Assembly (NCBI GenBank): GCA_964525675.1
Contig: CAZGJW010000022.1
Span: 1 to 30,259, forward strand
DNA from: CAYSRJ01 sp964525675
GTDB taxonomy: Bacteria > Spirochaetota > B62-G9 > DRHN01
DNA length: 30,259 bases
Direction: 5' to 3'
The translations under genes and the position numbers were made by a program. Shown in pieces: positions 7,142 to 14,308 of the stretch. Below the pieces are notes generated by a model. The model saw only the letters and a program-made list of their open reading frames with translations. It was not told the DNA's origin and did no database searches. How positions within the stretch are numbered: the stretch's first letter is position 1; every line of letters starts with the position of its first letter.

Positions 7142-7510
7142 ATGATACAGTCGGAATCGTATCTGAACGTTGCAGACAACAGTGGGGCGAGGAAGCTTCT
7201 CTGCATCAAGGTGCTCGGAGGCTCGAGAAGAAGATACGCTTCAATCGGTGATATCGTGGTATGCTCGGTCAAGAACGCACTGCCAAACGCACAGATAAAA
7301 AAAGGCGAAAAGGTCAAAGCTGTGATCGTGCGCACAAAAAAAGAGATCAGGCGGATCGATGGCAGTTACATCCGTTTTGACGATAATGCGGCTGTCGTGG
7401 TTGATAATCAAATGAATCCGAGAGGGACAAGAATATTCGGCCCGGTTGCAAGAGAGCTTAGAGACAGGAATTTTATGAAAATTGTATCTCTCGCTCCAGA
7501 AGTTTTATAG
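7142..7510 (+). CDS. rplN: 50S ribosomal protein L14
   Basis: The 122-residue product matches L14 end to end: MIQSESYLNVADNSGARKL, CIKVLGG, ASIGDIVVCSVKNALPNAQIKKGEKVKAVIVRTKKEIRR in parts, DDNAAVVVDNQMNPRGTRIFGPVARELR and the terminal SLAPEVL. L14 forms an intersubunit bridge and is the docking site of the silencing factor RsfS. Its length and ending are exactly those of the family. The start ATG follows GGGGAAAG. Confidence 0.99.
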   Translation: MIQSESYLNVADNSGARKLLCIKVLGGSRRRYASIGDIVVCSVKNALPNAQIKKGEKVKAVIVRTKKEIRRIDGSYIRFDDNAAVVVDNQMNPRGTRIFGPVARELRDRNFMKIVSLAPEVL

Positions 7511-7539
7511 CACGCTTGGACACGGCGGGGGGAAAGTAA

Positions 7540-7863
7540 ATGGCGATAAAAGTTAAAAAGAACGACAGGGTGCGGCTCACCGCAGGGAAAGACAGGGGCA
7601 AGGAGGGGAAGGTCCTCTTTGTAGATATAAAGAAAAGCCGTCTTATCGTAGAGGGCCTCAATCTCGTGAGAAAAACAAGGCGGCCCGACCAGCAGAGTCA
7701 AAAAGGCGGTATTATAGACATTGAAGCGTCGGTTCATATTTCAAATGTCATGATTGTGTGTCCAAAATGTTCATCTGCGGTAAGGGTGAAGCGTAAAGAG
7801 CTCGAAAACGGAAAGAAGGTTCGTGTTTGCGGTAAATGCGGAGAAGTACTCGATAAAGTGTAG
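7540..7863 (+). CDS. rplX: 50S ribosomal protein L24 with zinc-ribbon-like tail
   Basis: The 107-residue product has an N-terminal KOW domain (KNDRVRLTAGKDRGKEGKV, residues 8-26) and the L24 segment KTRRPDQQSQKGGIIDIEA. The C-terminal part has two CxxC pairs, Cys74/Cys77 and Cys97/Cys100, which suggests a bound zinc, as seen in many L24 proteins. L24 starts 50S assembly by binding the 5' end of 23S rRNA. The ATG has GGGGGGAAAG upstream. Confidence 0.98.
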   Translation: MAIKVKKNDRVRLTAGKDRGKEGKVLFVDIKKSRLIVEGLNLVRKTRRPDQQSQKGGIIDIEASVHISNVMIVCPKCSSAVRVKRKELENGKKVRVCGKCGEVLDKV

Positions 7864-7919
7864 GGTAGGATTTTGCGCTTAATATACTGAGGAAGGGAAT
7901 ACTACTGGGGAAGACGGTT

Positions 7920-8462
7920 ATGGTTCCGCGTTTGAAAGAAAAATACAGAAAAGAGATCATCGAAAAAATAAAAAAGGAATTCAGCTATAAAAATAGTATG
8001 CAGGTTCCTCGGCTCGATAAAATCGTTATTAATATGGGAATGGGCGAGGCTATTGACAACAAGAAGCTGCTGGAAGCGGCAATCGATGAGATGACTCTGA
8101 TAAGCGGCCAAAAACCGATACGGACTAAGGCGAAGAAGTCGGTTGCATCCTTCAAGGTGCGCAAAGGTATGGAGATTGGATGTAAAGTAACCCTTCGTGG
8201 CGATAGAATGTACGAGTTTCTCGACCGGTTTATCAATATTGCACTGCCGAGGGTACGGGATTTTAGAGGTGTCTCCAAGGATTCGTTCGACGGTCGAGGT
8301 AATTTTGCCGTTGGCATAAAAGAACAGATAATTTTCCCGGAAATCGATTACGACAAGGTTGAGAAAGTACACGGAATGGACATCGTTATATGTACAACGG
8401 CGAAAACCGATGAAGAGGCAAAGAAGCTTCTAGAATACTTTGGAATGCCGTACAGTAAATAG
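7920..8462 (+). CDS. rplE: 50S ribosomal protein L5
   Basis: The 180-residue product matches L5: MQVPRLDKIVINMGMGEA (residues 23-40), GQKPIRTKAKKSVASFKVRKGMEIGCKVTLRG in segments, the LPRVRDFRGVSKDSFDGRGNFAVGIKEQIIFPEI core, and the C-terminal MDIVICTTAKTDEEAKKLLEYFGMP. L5 binds 5S rRNA and the P-site tRNA. The start ATG has GGGGAAGACG upstream, a weak but usable site; family length agrees with it. Confidence 0.99.
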   Translation: MVPRLKEKYRKEIIEKIKKEFSYKNSMQVPRLDKIVINMGMGEAIDNKKLLEAAIDEMTLISGQKPIRTKAKKSVASFKVRKGMEIGCKVTLRGDRMYEFLDRFINIALPRVRDFRGVSKDSFDGRGNFAVGIKEQIIFPEIDYDKVEKVHGMDIVICTTAKTDEEAKKLLEYFGMPYSK

Positions 8463-8470
8463 GGGGTGTT

Positions 8471-8656
8471 ATGGCAAAAAAATCTCTTATTGCGAAAGCG
8501 AAGCTGCCGCAGAAATATCGGACACGGTACTACAACAGATGTAAGATCTGCGGTCGTCCGAGAGGATATTTGAGGAAGTTTGAAATGTGCAGAATATGTT
8601 TTCGGAAGCTCGCCAGTGAAGGGATGATTCCCGGGGTGACGAAATCAAGCTGGTAG
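8471..8656 (+). CDS. rpsN: 30S ribosomal protein S14, zinc-binding type
   Basis: The 61-residue product is the short type Z form of S14, with Cys24/Cys27 and Cys40/Cys43 forming a zinc site, and the conserved RCKICGRPRGYLRKFEMCRIC and GMIPGVTKSSW. The longer zinc-free form found in many proteobacteria is excluded by length. S14 is a late 30S assembly protein in the head. GGGGGTG lies immediately before the ATG, and the gap after rplE is 8 bases. Confidence 0.99.
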   Translation: MAKKSLIAKAKLPQKYRTRYYNRCKICGRPRGYLRKFEMCRICFRKLASEGMIPGVTKSSW

Positions 8657-8714
8657 ATATCTGCTCCTGCAGCACCGGTTGCATAAACGATTTATTACTA
8701 AAGAGGGTGATATT

Positions 8715-9113
8715 GTGAGTCAAACAGATCCAATTGCAGATATGTTGACGGTTATAAGAAATGCTAATATGATCAAACTGGAGAAAGTGGACATTCCGGC
8801 AAGCAAGTTAAAGATGGAAATCATAAAGATATTCAAGAATGAAGGATTTATTAAAAATTTCAAGCTTATCGAGGACGACAGCAAATCGTACATTCGTGTT
8901 TATCTTAAATACACAACAAACGGTGAATGTGTTATTCATAATCTCAAACGTGTCTCGAAACCGGGGTTGAGGATTTACAGCAGAAGGCATGAAATTCCAC
9001 GTATTTTCAACGGATACGGAACATCCATCATATCAACTTCAAAAGGTGTTCTAACCGACAAGAAAGCGCGGGAACAGAATGTCGGTGGTGAAGTGCTTTG
9101 TTTCATATGGTAA
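8715..9113 (+). CDS. rpsH: 30S ribosomal protein S8 (GTG start)
   Basis: The 132-residue product has the S8 N-terminus SQTDPIADMLTVIRNAN and the C-terminal RVSKPGLRIYSRRHEIP, GYGTSIISTSKGVLTDKKAREQNVGGEVLCFIW. S8 binds the central 16S domain and often represses the spc operon by binding its mRNA. An in-frame ATG at 8679 would add 12 residues that the family lacks; GTG 8715 has AAGAGGGTGA about 5 bases upstream and gives the normal N-terminus, so I chose it. Confidence 0.97.
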   Translation: MSQTDPIADMLTVIRNANMIKLEKVDIPASKLKMEIIKIFKNEGFIKNFKLIEDDSKSYIRVYLKYTTNGECVIHNLKRVSKPGLRIYSRRHEIPRIFNGYGTSIISTSKGVLTDKKAREQNVGGEVLCFIW

Positions 9114-9167
9114 ATGATTGATGTACAAAGATTAAATATTACACATATTTATTGAAGAGGGTCAAAG

Positions 9168-9701
9168 ATGTCGAGAATCGGCAAAGCGCCTATAAAACTG
9201 CCGGAAAATGTAACCTTTACTCATGAAGAAACCAGGGTGAAGGTTACAGGTCCGAATGGAAAAATCGAAATGGATATTCCGTTTGAGGGCAAATATGAGT
9301 TAAAAGATAATGTGGTTACAATTATTCCGGCGGACGACAGTAAAGGGGCTTTTTACGGATTAACCCGATCGCTCATCAACAATATGGTGATCGGTGTGTC
9401 GAAGGGATTCAGTAAAAGCCTTAAGATCGTGGGTGTCGGATACAAAGCTCAGGTTCAGGAAAAGAAGCTGGTGCTAAATGTCGGTTATTCTCAACCGGTT
9501 ACTTATATGGTACCTGAAGGTGTTTCTGTTGAGGTCGCCGAACAAAACACCATTGTCGTTAAAGGAATAGACAAACAGCTTGTCGGACAGGTTTCAGCTG
9601 AAATCAGGAGGTTCAGACCTCCTGAACCCTATAAGGGCAAAGGGATTATGTATGCCGACGAACGGGTGAGGAGAAAAGCGGGTAAAGCATCAGTAAAATA
9701 A
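9168..9701 (+). CDS. rplF: 50S ribosomal protein L6
   Basis: The 177-residue product matches L6: MSRIGKAPIKLPENV, VKVTGPNGKIEMDIP, LTRSLINNMVIGVSKGFSKSLKIVGVGYKAQ and the C-terminal GKGIMYADERVRRKAGKA (family: GKGI-Y--E-VRRK-GK). The two-domain protein sits near the sarcin-ricin loop. The ATG follows GAAGAGGGTC. The 93-base gap to rplR shows no clear element apart from A/T-rich sequence. Confidence 0.99.
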   Translation: MSRIGKAPIKLPENVTFTHEETRVKVTGPNGKIEMDIPFEGKYELKDNVVTIIPADDSKGAFYGLTRSLINNMVIGVSKGFSKSLKIVGVGYKAQVQEKKLVLNVGYSQPVTYMVPEGVSVEVAEQNTIVVKGIDKQLVGQVSAEIRRFRPPEPYKGKGIMYADERVRRKAGKASVK

Positions 9702-9794
9702 TGGAAGATGAATAATACAGAGTATAGTGTGCCCGAAGGGAATCGTAGCCTGAACCGACGGCACCATACAGGCAGGGAAAAAGGGCTGTAAAAA

Positions 9795-10133
9795 ATGAAC
9801 AAACATGAAAGACGCCTGAGAAGGAAGAAGGGCATAAGAAAGAAGATTCACGGTACATTTGGTGTGCCGAGGGTCACTGTTTATAAGAGCAATAAGCATC
9901 TGTACTTGCAGGCCGTCGATGACGATACCGGGAAAACACTCCTCTTTTCTTCAGATTTGGAGAGTGGGGTGAAGAACAACCGTGAAGGCGCCCGGAGTGT
10001 CGGGATGCAGGCTGCCGAGAAGATGAAAAAGAAGAAGATAACCCAGGTGGTTTTCGACAGGAACGGAAACATCTATCACGGAGTAGTTAAATCGGTTGCA
10101 GATGGCATGAGAGAAGGCGGTATCAAGCTATAG
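9795..10133 (+). CDS. rplR: 50S ribosomal protein L18
   Basis: The 112-residue product has the basic N-terminus RRLRRKKGIRKKIHG, then PRVTVYKSNKHLYLQAVDD and TLLFSSDLES, the variable helix region, and the conserved C-terminal QVVFDRNGNIYHGVVKSVADGMREGGI (family: FDR-G--YHGRV-A-AD-AREAGL). L18 carries 5S rRNA into the central protuberance with L5. The ATG follows GGGCTGTAAAAA, a weak site. The 147-base spacer to rpsE holds a strong palindrome at 10204-10230. Confidence 0.97.
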   Translation: MNKHERRLRRKKGIRKKIHGTFGVPRVTVYKSNKHLYLQAVDDDTGKTLLFSSDLESGVKNNREGARSVGMQAAEKMKKKKITQVVFDRNGNIYHGVVKSVADGMREGGIKL

Positions 10134-10203
10134 GCCTTGATGCAGCGGTGAGGTTTGCTCCGGACAGATGCCGGTTTTTGGAAGATGAGGGGGATAGTGT
10201 ATG

Positions 10204-10230
10204 TTATTCGGACGTGTAACGTACGAATAA
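10204..10230. other. Hairpin in the rplR-rpsE spacer
   Basis: TTATTCG (10204-10210) pairs with CGAATAA (10224-10230); inside it ACGT pairs with ACGT around a 3-base GTA loop, with one mismatched pair between. That is 11 paired bases in 27. No T-run follows directly, so it is not a standard terminator. It may affect mRNA processing or be a DNA site; its role is unknown. Confidence 0.6.
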
Positions 10231-10280
10231 GGTCGCTTAACGGCGGCATTATTTTGACTCCATATGAGGGGGAGCCTGAG

Positions 10281-10787
10281 TTGGCAGAAATTATTAATGA
10301 AACGAATGAAGAGCAGCTTACTGAAAAGCTTGTAAAACTCAACAGGGTGGCCAAGGTGGTAAAAGGAGGGAGGCGGTTCAGTTTCAGCGCTCTTATGGTT
10401 GTCGGAGATAAAAACGGTCATGTCGGTGTGGGATTCGGAAAGGCGAACGAAGTTTCTGAGGCAATTCGAAAGGGAGTTGAGAAGGCAAAAAAAAATATCG
10501 TCACGATCAATTTGAAGGGGAATACCATTCCGCATGAGGTGGAGGGTAAATTTAAAAGCGGTAAGGTTATCCTGAAACCCGCTTCCCCTGGAACGGGTAT
10601 TATTGCGGGCGGACCTGTTCGTGCGGTAGTCGAGCTGGCCGGCATCAAGGATATATTGTCCAAGTCGCTCGGAACATCGAACGCACTTAACATCGTGAAA
10701 GCCACAATGGAGGGGCTTACGAGACTCATGAATCTGGGACACATTCTTGAAATCAGAGGGAAAACCGCAAAGGAACTTTTTGGTTGA
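10281..10787 (+). CDS. rpsE: 30S ribosomal protein S5 (TTG start)
   Basis: The 168-residue product has EKLVKLNRVAKVVKGGRRFSFSALMVVGD (N-terminal double-stranded-RNA-binding-like domain), GVGFGKANEVSEAIRKG, VEGKFKSGKVILKPASPGTGIIAGG and AGIKDILSKSLGTSNALNIVKATMEGL. S5 works in decoding fidelity and mRNA unwinding. A longer frame from ATG 10155 would add 42 residues with no family match. TTG 10281 gives the usual length and has GAGGGGGAG about 5 bases before it, so I take it. Confidence 0.96.
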   Translation: MAEIINETNEEQLTEKLVKLNRVAKVVKGGRRFSFSALMVVGDKNGHVGVGFGKANEVSEAIRKGVEKAKKNIVTINLKGNTIPHEVEGKFKSGKVILKPASPGTGIIAGGPVRAVVELAGIKDILSKSLGTSNALNIVKATMEGLTRLMNLGHILEIRGKTAKELFG

Positions 10788-10800
10788 TTGGAAAGGCGTA

Positions 10801-10986
10801 ATGAATATGTTGAGGATAAAACTGATTAAGAGCCTTATTGGAAGGCCGGAGAAACAGCGGAAGGTTGTGCGGGCTCTTGGACTCCGCAAAAGGGGTTCAG
10901 TTGTGAAGCATGATGAAAACCCGGCAGTTGAAGGTATGATAGAAAAGGTATCGCATATGCTGGAAGTCGAGAGGGTGAAGAAATGA
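10801..10986 (+). CDS. rpmD: 50S ribosomal protein L30
   Basis: The 61-residue product has the L30 pattern LRIKLIKSLIGRPEKQRKVVRALGLRKRGSVVKHDENPAVEGMI in parts (family: ITL-KS-IG---K-R-TL-ALGLRK----V---D-P---GM). L30 stabilises the 50S shell. The start chosen is ATG 10801, with GGAAAGGCG upstream; ATG 10807 is possible. A longer frame from 10747 overlaps rpsE and has no support. The stop overlaps the start of rplO (ATGA). Confidence 0.95.
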   Translation: MNMLRIKLIKSLIGRPEKQRKVVRALGLRKRGSVVKHDENPAVEGMIEKVSHMLEVERVKK

Positions 10987-11420
10987 GTATACATCCCCCC
11001 AGCGGTTCGTTAAAAAAAAGGAAAATAGTGGGAAGGGGCCAGGGCACCGGCCGGGGATGCACTGCAGGACGCGGGAGCAATGGGCAGAAGTCGAGATCAG
11101 GCTTCAGCCGCCAGATGGGTTTCGAGGGTGGACAGATGCCTCTGGCAAGGCGCATTCCCAAGAGGGGATTCAATAATACAAAATTCGAAAAGGCCTATCA
11201 GGCGGTGAATATACAGGATCTGAATAGATTCAACGACGGTGATGATGTTGGGTATGACGCTCTTTTAAAAATGGGGTTGGTGAACAAGAAAACCCCCTTT
11301 GTCAAGCTGCTTGCAAAGGGTGAATTGAAAAAAAAGCTCACTATCAGGGTGCACAGGGCGTCTGCCGCGGCAAAGGAAGCGGTAGAAAAAGTGGGCGGGT
11401 CACTGGATATAATTTTGTAA
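10983..11420 (+). CDS. rplO: 50S ribosomal protein L15
   Basis: The 145-residue product shows the glycine-arginine-rich L15 N-terminus KRKIVGRGQGTGRGCTAGRG, then GFEGGQMPLARRIPKRGF and the C-terminal core (VNIQDLNRF, GLVNKKTPFVKLLAKGELKKKLTI, AKEAVEKVGGSL). L15 is an early assembly protein linking domains of 23S rRNA. The ATG overlaps the rpmD stop by 4 bases and has GAGAGGGTG upstream. The gene is 45 bases before secY. Confidence 0.98.
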   Translation: MSIHPPSGSLKKRKIVGRGQGTGRGCTAGRGSNGQKSRSGFSRQMGFEGGQMPLARRIPKRGFNNTKFEKAYQAVNIQDLNRFNDGDDVGYDALLKMGLVNKKTPFVKLLAKGELKKKLTIRVHRASAAAKEAVEKVGGSLDIIL

Positions 11421-11465
11421 AAGGGGTCCGAAAAATACTATCCTATCTTTTAATAAGGGAATTCT

Positions 11466-12791
11466 ATGGCAGTGCAGAGTAATATTGTTCTTAATATATT
11501 CAAAATCCCCGAGCTGAGAAGGAGGGTTCTTTTTACCCTCGCAATGCTCGTTATTATTCGCATCGGGGCCTATATCCCTGTTCCGGGTGTTGACGCCGTT
11601 GCATTAGAGCGGTTTTTCACACAGACGGGTGGAGGCCTTCTCGGGTTTTTGGACCTTTTTGCCGGAGGCGCTTTGAGCAGGTTCACCCTTTTTGCCCTCG
11701 GGATAATGCCGTATATCTCCACGTCCATTATACTTCAGCTTTTGACGGTCGTGGTGCCGGTACTTGAACGCCTGTCAAAGGAAGGAGAGAGCGGGCGCAA
11801 AAAGATTCAGCAGATTACGCGGTTCGGAACGGTCATTATATGCTCCATTCAGGCATATGCGCTTACCGTATTTATGAAGTCACAACCCGACGTGATTGTC
11901 AATCCCGGTATAGGTTTCACTGTTAACGCAATTGTTGCAATAACAGCCGGGACGCTCTTTCTCATGTGGGTCGGGGAGCAGATTACAGAAAGGGGTATTG
12001 GTAACGGGATATCATTAATAATTTTTATTGGTATTGTGGCGAGAGTACCCGTTGCGTTCAAACAGGTATACGATCAGTTGAAGATTGGTGAATTGAACCC
12101 GGTCGTGCTCATAGCATCATTCGGAATATTCGTCGGAATTGTTATGTTCGTTATCATCGAACAGCAGGGACAGCGCAGGATTCCGATCCAGCACGCAAAG
12201 AAGGTGGTCGGGAGGAAGGTATATACAGCACAGGCGACACATCTGCCTCTCAAAATCAACCCGTCGGGTGTTATCCCTATCATTTTTGCATCATCCGTTC
12301 TGTTGTTTCCCGCGCAGATCGCGAAATCATTAGGGACCCGTGTGCCGTTTCTCGAAAGTATAGCTTCGCTGCTATCACCGGGAAACGTTCTGTATCTGAC
12401 GCTCTATGCTCTTTTGATTATATTTTTCACATATTTTTATACGCAAATTCAGCTCAACCCGGTCGACATCGCTGACAATCTGAAAAAGGTTGGCGGGTAT
12501 ATACCAGGTATACGGCCCGGAGCAAATACATCGACCTATCTCCAGCGCGTGTTGAACAGAATCGTTCTTCCGGGGTCAATTTTTCTGGCCATTATCGCGC
12601 TTGTGCCGACTATCATTCAGCGGTGGCTCAACCTGCCATCAGCAATGGCATATCTAATGGGTGGCACGTCGCTACTCATTATGGTAGGTGTCGATCTTGA
12701 TACAATGAAACAGATAGAATCGCATCTGCTGATGCGACATTATGACGGATTTATGAAAAAGGGCGGGAAATTACGGGGGAGGAATCTTTAG
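11466..12791 (+). CDS. secY: Preprotein translocase subunit SecY
   Basis: The 441-residue protein is the channel of the Sec translocon in the inner membrane. About ten hydrophobic segments are visible, from LFTLAMLVIIRIGAYIPVPG (residues 16-36) to the last near MAYLMGGTSLLIMVGV. Family signatures include the LLTVVVPVLERLSKEGE-GRKKI stretch, ITERGIGNGISLIIF, the RRIPIQHAKK loop, LPLKINPSGVIPIIFASS, and the C-terminal ESHLLMRHYDGFMKKGG. The ATG follows AAGGGAATT. SecE and SecG are not in the window. No adk or map gene follows, unlike many Gram-positive spc clusters. Confidence 0.99.
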   Translation: MAVQSNIVLNIFKIPELRRRVLFTLAMLVIIRIGAYIPVPGVDAVALERFFTQTGGGLLGFLDLFAGGALSRFTLFALGIMPYISTSIILQLLTVVVPVLERLSKEGESGRKKIQQITRFGTVIICSIQAYALTVFMKSQPDVIVNPGIGFTVNAIVAITAGTLFLMWVGEQITERGIGNGISLIIFIGIVARVPVAFKQVYDQLKIGELNPVVLIASFGIFVGIVMFVIIEQQGQRRIPIQHAKKVVGRKVYTAQATHLPLKINPSGVIPIIFASSVLLFPAQIAKSLGTRVPFLESIASLLSPGNVLYLTLYALLIIFFTYFYTQIQLNPVDIADNLKKVGGYIPGIRPGANTSTYLQRVLNRIVLPGSIFLAIIALVPTIIQRWLNLPSAMAYLMGGTSLLIMVGVDLDTMKQIESHLLMRHYDGFMKKGGKLRGRNL

Positions 12792-12802
12792 GGCAACCAC
12801 TC

Positions 12803-12857
12803 TCACCCGACGCCAACCCGGTCGTGATTTTATTAAATCGGGACGGTTTGACGGTGA
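12803..12857. other. Long imperfect stem-loop after secY
   Basis: TCACCCGACGCCAACCCGG and GATTT on the left pair imperfectly with AAATCGGGACGGTTTGACGG on the right around TATT, with several bulges, giving roughly 18 to 20 paired bases. It lies in the 141-base secY-infA spacer. It is not followed by a T-run, so a simple intrinsic terminator is unlikely; a processing or attenuation structure is possible. Confidence 0.5.
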
Positions 12858-12932
12858 AACAAAAATAGGTTAAGATGTTATGAATGAAAATTATTTCCTA
12901 TTTTTTGAGTCCAATAAAAAATTGGAGGTCTG

Positions 12933-13151
12933 ATGTCAAAAGAGGAGGCGATAACAGTAAACGGTATCGTTAAGGAACCTCTTCCCAATGCCATGTTCAA
13001 GGTCGAACTCGAAAATGGACATATCGTCCTTGCACACATTTCAGGAAAAATGAGGATGCACAATATCCGGATACTTCCCGGAGACAGGGTAAGCCTGGAG
13101 CTTTCACCCTATGATTTGAATAGAGGAAGAATAACATACAGGTATAAGTAA
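12933..13151 (+). CDS. infA: Translation initiation factor IF-1
   Basis: The 72-residue OB-fold protein matches IF-1: SKEEAITVNGIVKEPLPNAMFKVELENGHIVLAHISGKMRMHNIRILPGDRV in parts and the C-terminal LSPYDLNRGRITYRYK. It occupies the A site of the 30S subunit during initiation. The ATG is preceded by TTGGAGGTCTG, a clear Shine-Dalgarno. Length and every core motif fit the family; the position between secY and rpmJ is standard. Confidence 0.99.
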   Translation: MSKEEAITVNGIVKEPLPNAMFKVELENGHIVLAHISGKMRMHNIRILPGDRVSLELSPYDLNRGRITYRYK

Positions 13152-13241
13152 AGGTATTTTTGCAGTTCGTCGGATGTGTTGAGGCTGGGCGGATTAAGAG
13201 TATGGACACACCTCATGATCTGCTGCAACTGAGGATTGAAA

Positions 13242-13355
13242 ATGAAAGTAAGAGCTTCTGTTAAACAAATTTGTGATAAGTGCAAGATAATTCGCAGGAG
13301 GGGTGTTCTTCGCGTTATTTGCGATAACCCGAAACACAAACAGAGACAGAAATAG
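13242..13355 (+). CDS. rpmJ: 50S ribosomal protein L36
   Basis: This 37-codon gene reads MKVRASVKQICDKCK, then IRRRGVLRVICDNPKHKQRQK, ending at TAG 13353-13355. Cys11, Cys14, Cys27 and His32 make the zinc ribbon of the C+ form of L36. It is the smallest ribosomal protein and sits between infA and rpsM as expected. A strong Shine-Dalgarno is lacking (GAGGATTGAAA precedes it). The 90-base gap upstream holds nothing clear. Confidence 0.98.
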   Translation: MKVRASVKQICDKCKIIRRRGVLRVICDNPKHKQRQK

Positions 13356-13395
13356 GGCGGGATAAGAATAGAACGAAGAGAGGATAATAGATTCG

Positions 13396-13764
13396 ATGGC
13401 ACGAATTGCAGGAGTTGATTTACCGAGCAGTAAACGGGTTGAGGTTGCTCTTACCTATATATTCGGGATTGGACCGACAAGGGCGAAAGAAATTATTCGT
13501 CAGTCGGGGATAAATCCGGATACCCGGGTGCATAAGCTTACTGATGAGGAAATTGCAAAGCTCAGAAGCATCATCGAAAAAGAGTATAAAATAGAGGGTG
13601 AGCTCAGGGCTGAGGTGTCTCTGAACATAAAAAGGCTGATCGACATCGGTTCGTACCGGGGCCTCAGGCATAGAAAGAGTTTACCGGTAAGGGGACAGAG
13701 AACAAGAACCAATGCTCGGACCAGAAAAGGCAAGAAGAAAACCGTTGCAGGAAGAAAGAAGTAA
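13396..13764 (+). CDS. rpsM: 30S ribosomal protein S13
   Basis: The 122-residue product has MARIAGVDLPSSKRVEVALTYIFGIG at the N-terminus in the family form, the helix-two-turn-helix region (TRAKEIIRQSGI), DIGSYRGLRHRKSLPVRGQRTRTNART in parts and a lysine-rich tail ending AGRKK. S13 in the 30S head contacts the P-site tRNA and L5 (bridge B1). The ATG follows AAGAGAGGATAA. rpsK starts 12 bases after its stop. Confidence 0.99.
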   Translation: MARIAGVDLPSSKRVEVALTYIFGIGPTRAKEIIRQSGINPDTRVHKLTDEEIAKLRSIIEKEYKIEGELRAEVSLNIKRLIDIGSYRGLRHRKSLPVRGQRTRTNARTRKGKKKTVAGRKK

Positions 13765-13776
13765 AGGAGTATCCAT

Positions 13777-14169
13777 TTGGCTAAACAGGTGAGAACGAGG
13801 ACAAAGAAAAAGGAAAAGAAAAACATTGCTGAGGGAATCGTGCACATTCAGGCAACTTTCAACAATACAATTGTGAATATAACCGATAGAATGGGAAATA
13901 CCATTGCCTGGTCGAGTGCGGGAAGCCTCGATTTCCGCGGAGCAAAAAAAAGCACCCCTTTTGCAGCGCAGGTGACTTCCGAAAACGCCGCACGCAAGGC
14001 AATGGATCACGGATTGAAGGAAGTTGATGTATATGTCAAAGGTCCCGGATCCGGAAGAGAATCGGCTATACGAACTCTGCAGGTTGTGGGTTTAAAGATA
14101 AATGTTATTAAAGATGTAACGCCGATTCCGCATAACGGGTGCAGACCCAGAAAGAGACGCAGAGTCTGA
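13777..14169 (+). CDS. rpsK: 30S ribosomal protein S11 (TTG start)
   Basis: The 130-residue product shows GIVHIQATFNNTIVNITD, GNTIAWSSAGSLDFRGAKKSTPFAAQ, VDVYVKGPGSGRESAIRTLQ, and the C-terminal DVTPIPHNGCRPRKRRRV, all characteristic of S11. S11 lies on the platform near the mRNA exit and the Shine-Dalgarno helix. The start is TTG 13777 (AAAGGAG 8 bases upstream); it places the family's AKQ-like beginning correctly and no ATG lies in frame nearby. Confidence 0.98.
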   Translation: MAKQVRTRTKKKEKKNIAEGIVHIQATFNNTIVNITDRMGNTIAWSSAGSLDFRGAKKSTPFAAQVTSENAARKAMDHGLKEVDVYVKGPGSGRESAIRTLQVVGLKINVIKDVTPIPHNGCRPRKRRRV

Positions 14170-14173
14170 AACT

Positions 14174-14230
14174 AGTTCCGCAAATCACGCTCAATGTTAT
14201 ATTGAGTTAATAGTTTTTATCACAGGAACT
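14174..14230 (+). promoter_or_regulatory. Possible structured leader upstream of rpsD
   Basis: In the 139-base rpsK-rpsD spacer, CTCAAT/ATTGAG (14190-14195 with 14201-14206) forms a small stem, enclosed by AGTTCC/GGAACT (14174-14179 with 14225-14230). S4 binds mRNA leaders to control its operon in some bacteria, which makes a regulatory structure possible here, but I do not recognise a known S4 leader. The remaining spacer shows nothing clear. Confidence 0.25.
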
Positions 14231-14308
14231 GCTGCGCTTCACGCGGGTATCAGTATAGAGTAGAAGCGTATACCAGGCCTGAAAACGTATAAATTGTATG
14301 GAGGCACA

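Noticed and set aside
8679..8714. Upstream ATG start for rpsH
   Set aside because: It would add 12 residues that S8 proteins lack; GTG 8715 has a better ribosome site.
10155..10280. Upstream ATG start for rpsE
   Set aside because: It adds 42 residues without family similarity and runs through a hairpin; TTG 10281 has a strong ribosome site.
10128..10994. 288-codon minus-strand open frame opposite rpsE and rpmD
   Set aside because: Antisense to well supported ribosomal protein genes; composition is that of a shadow frame.
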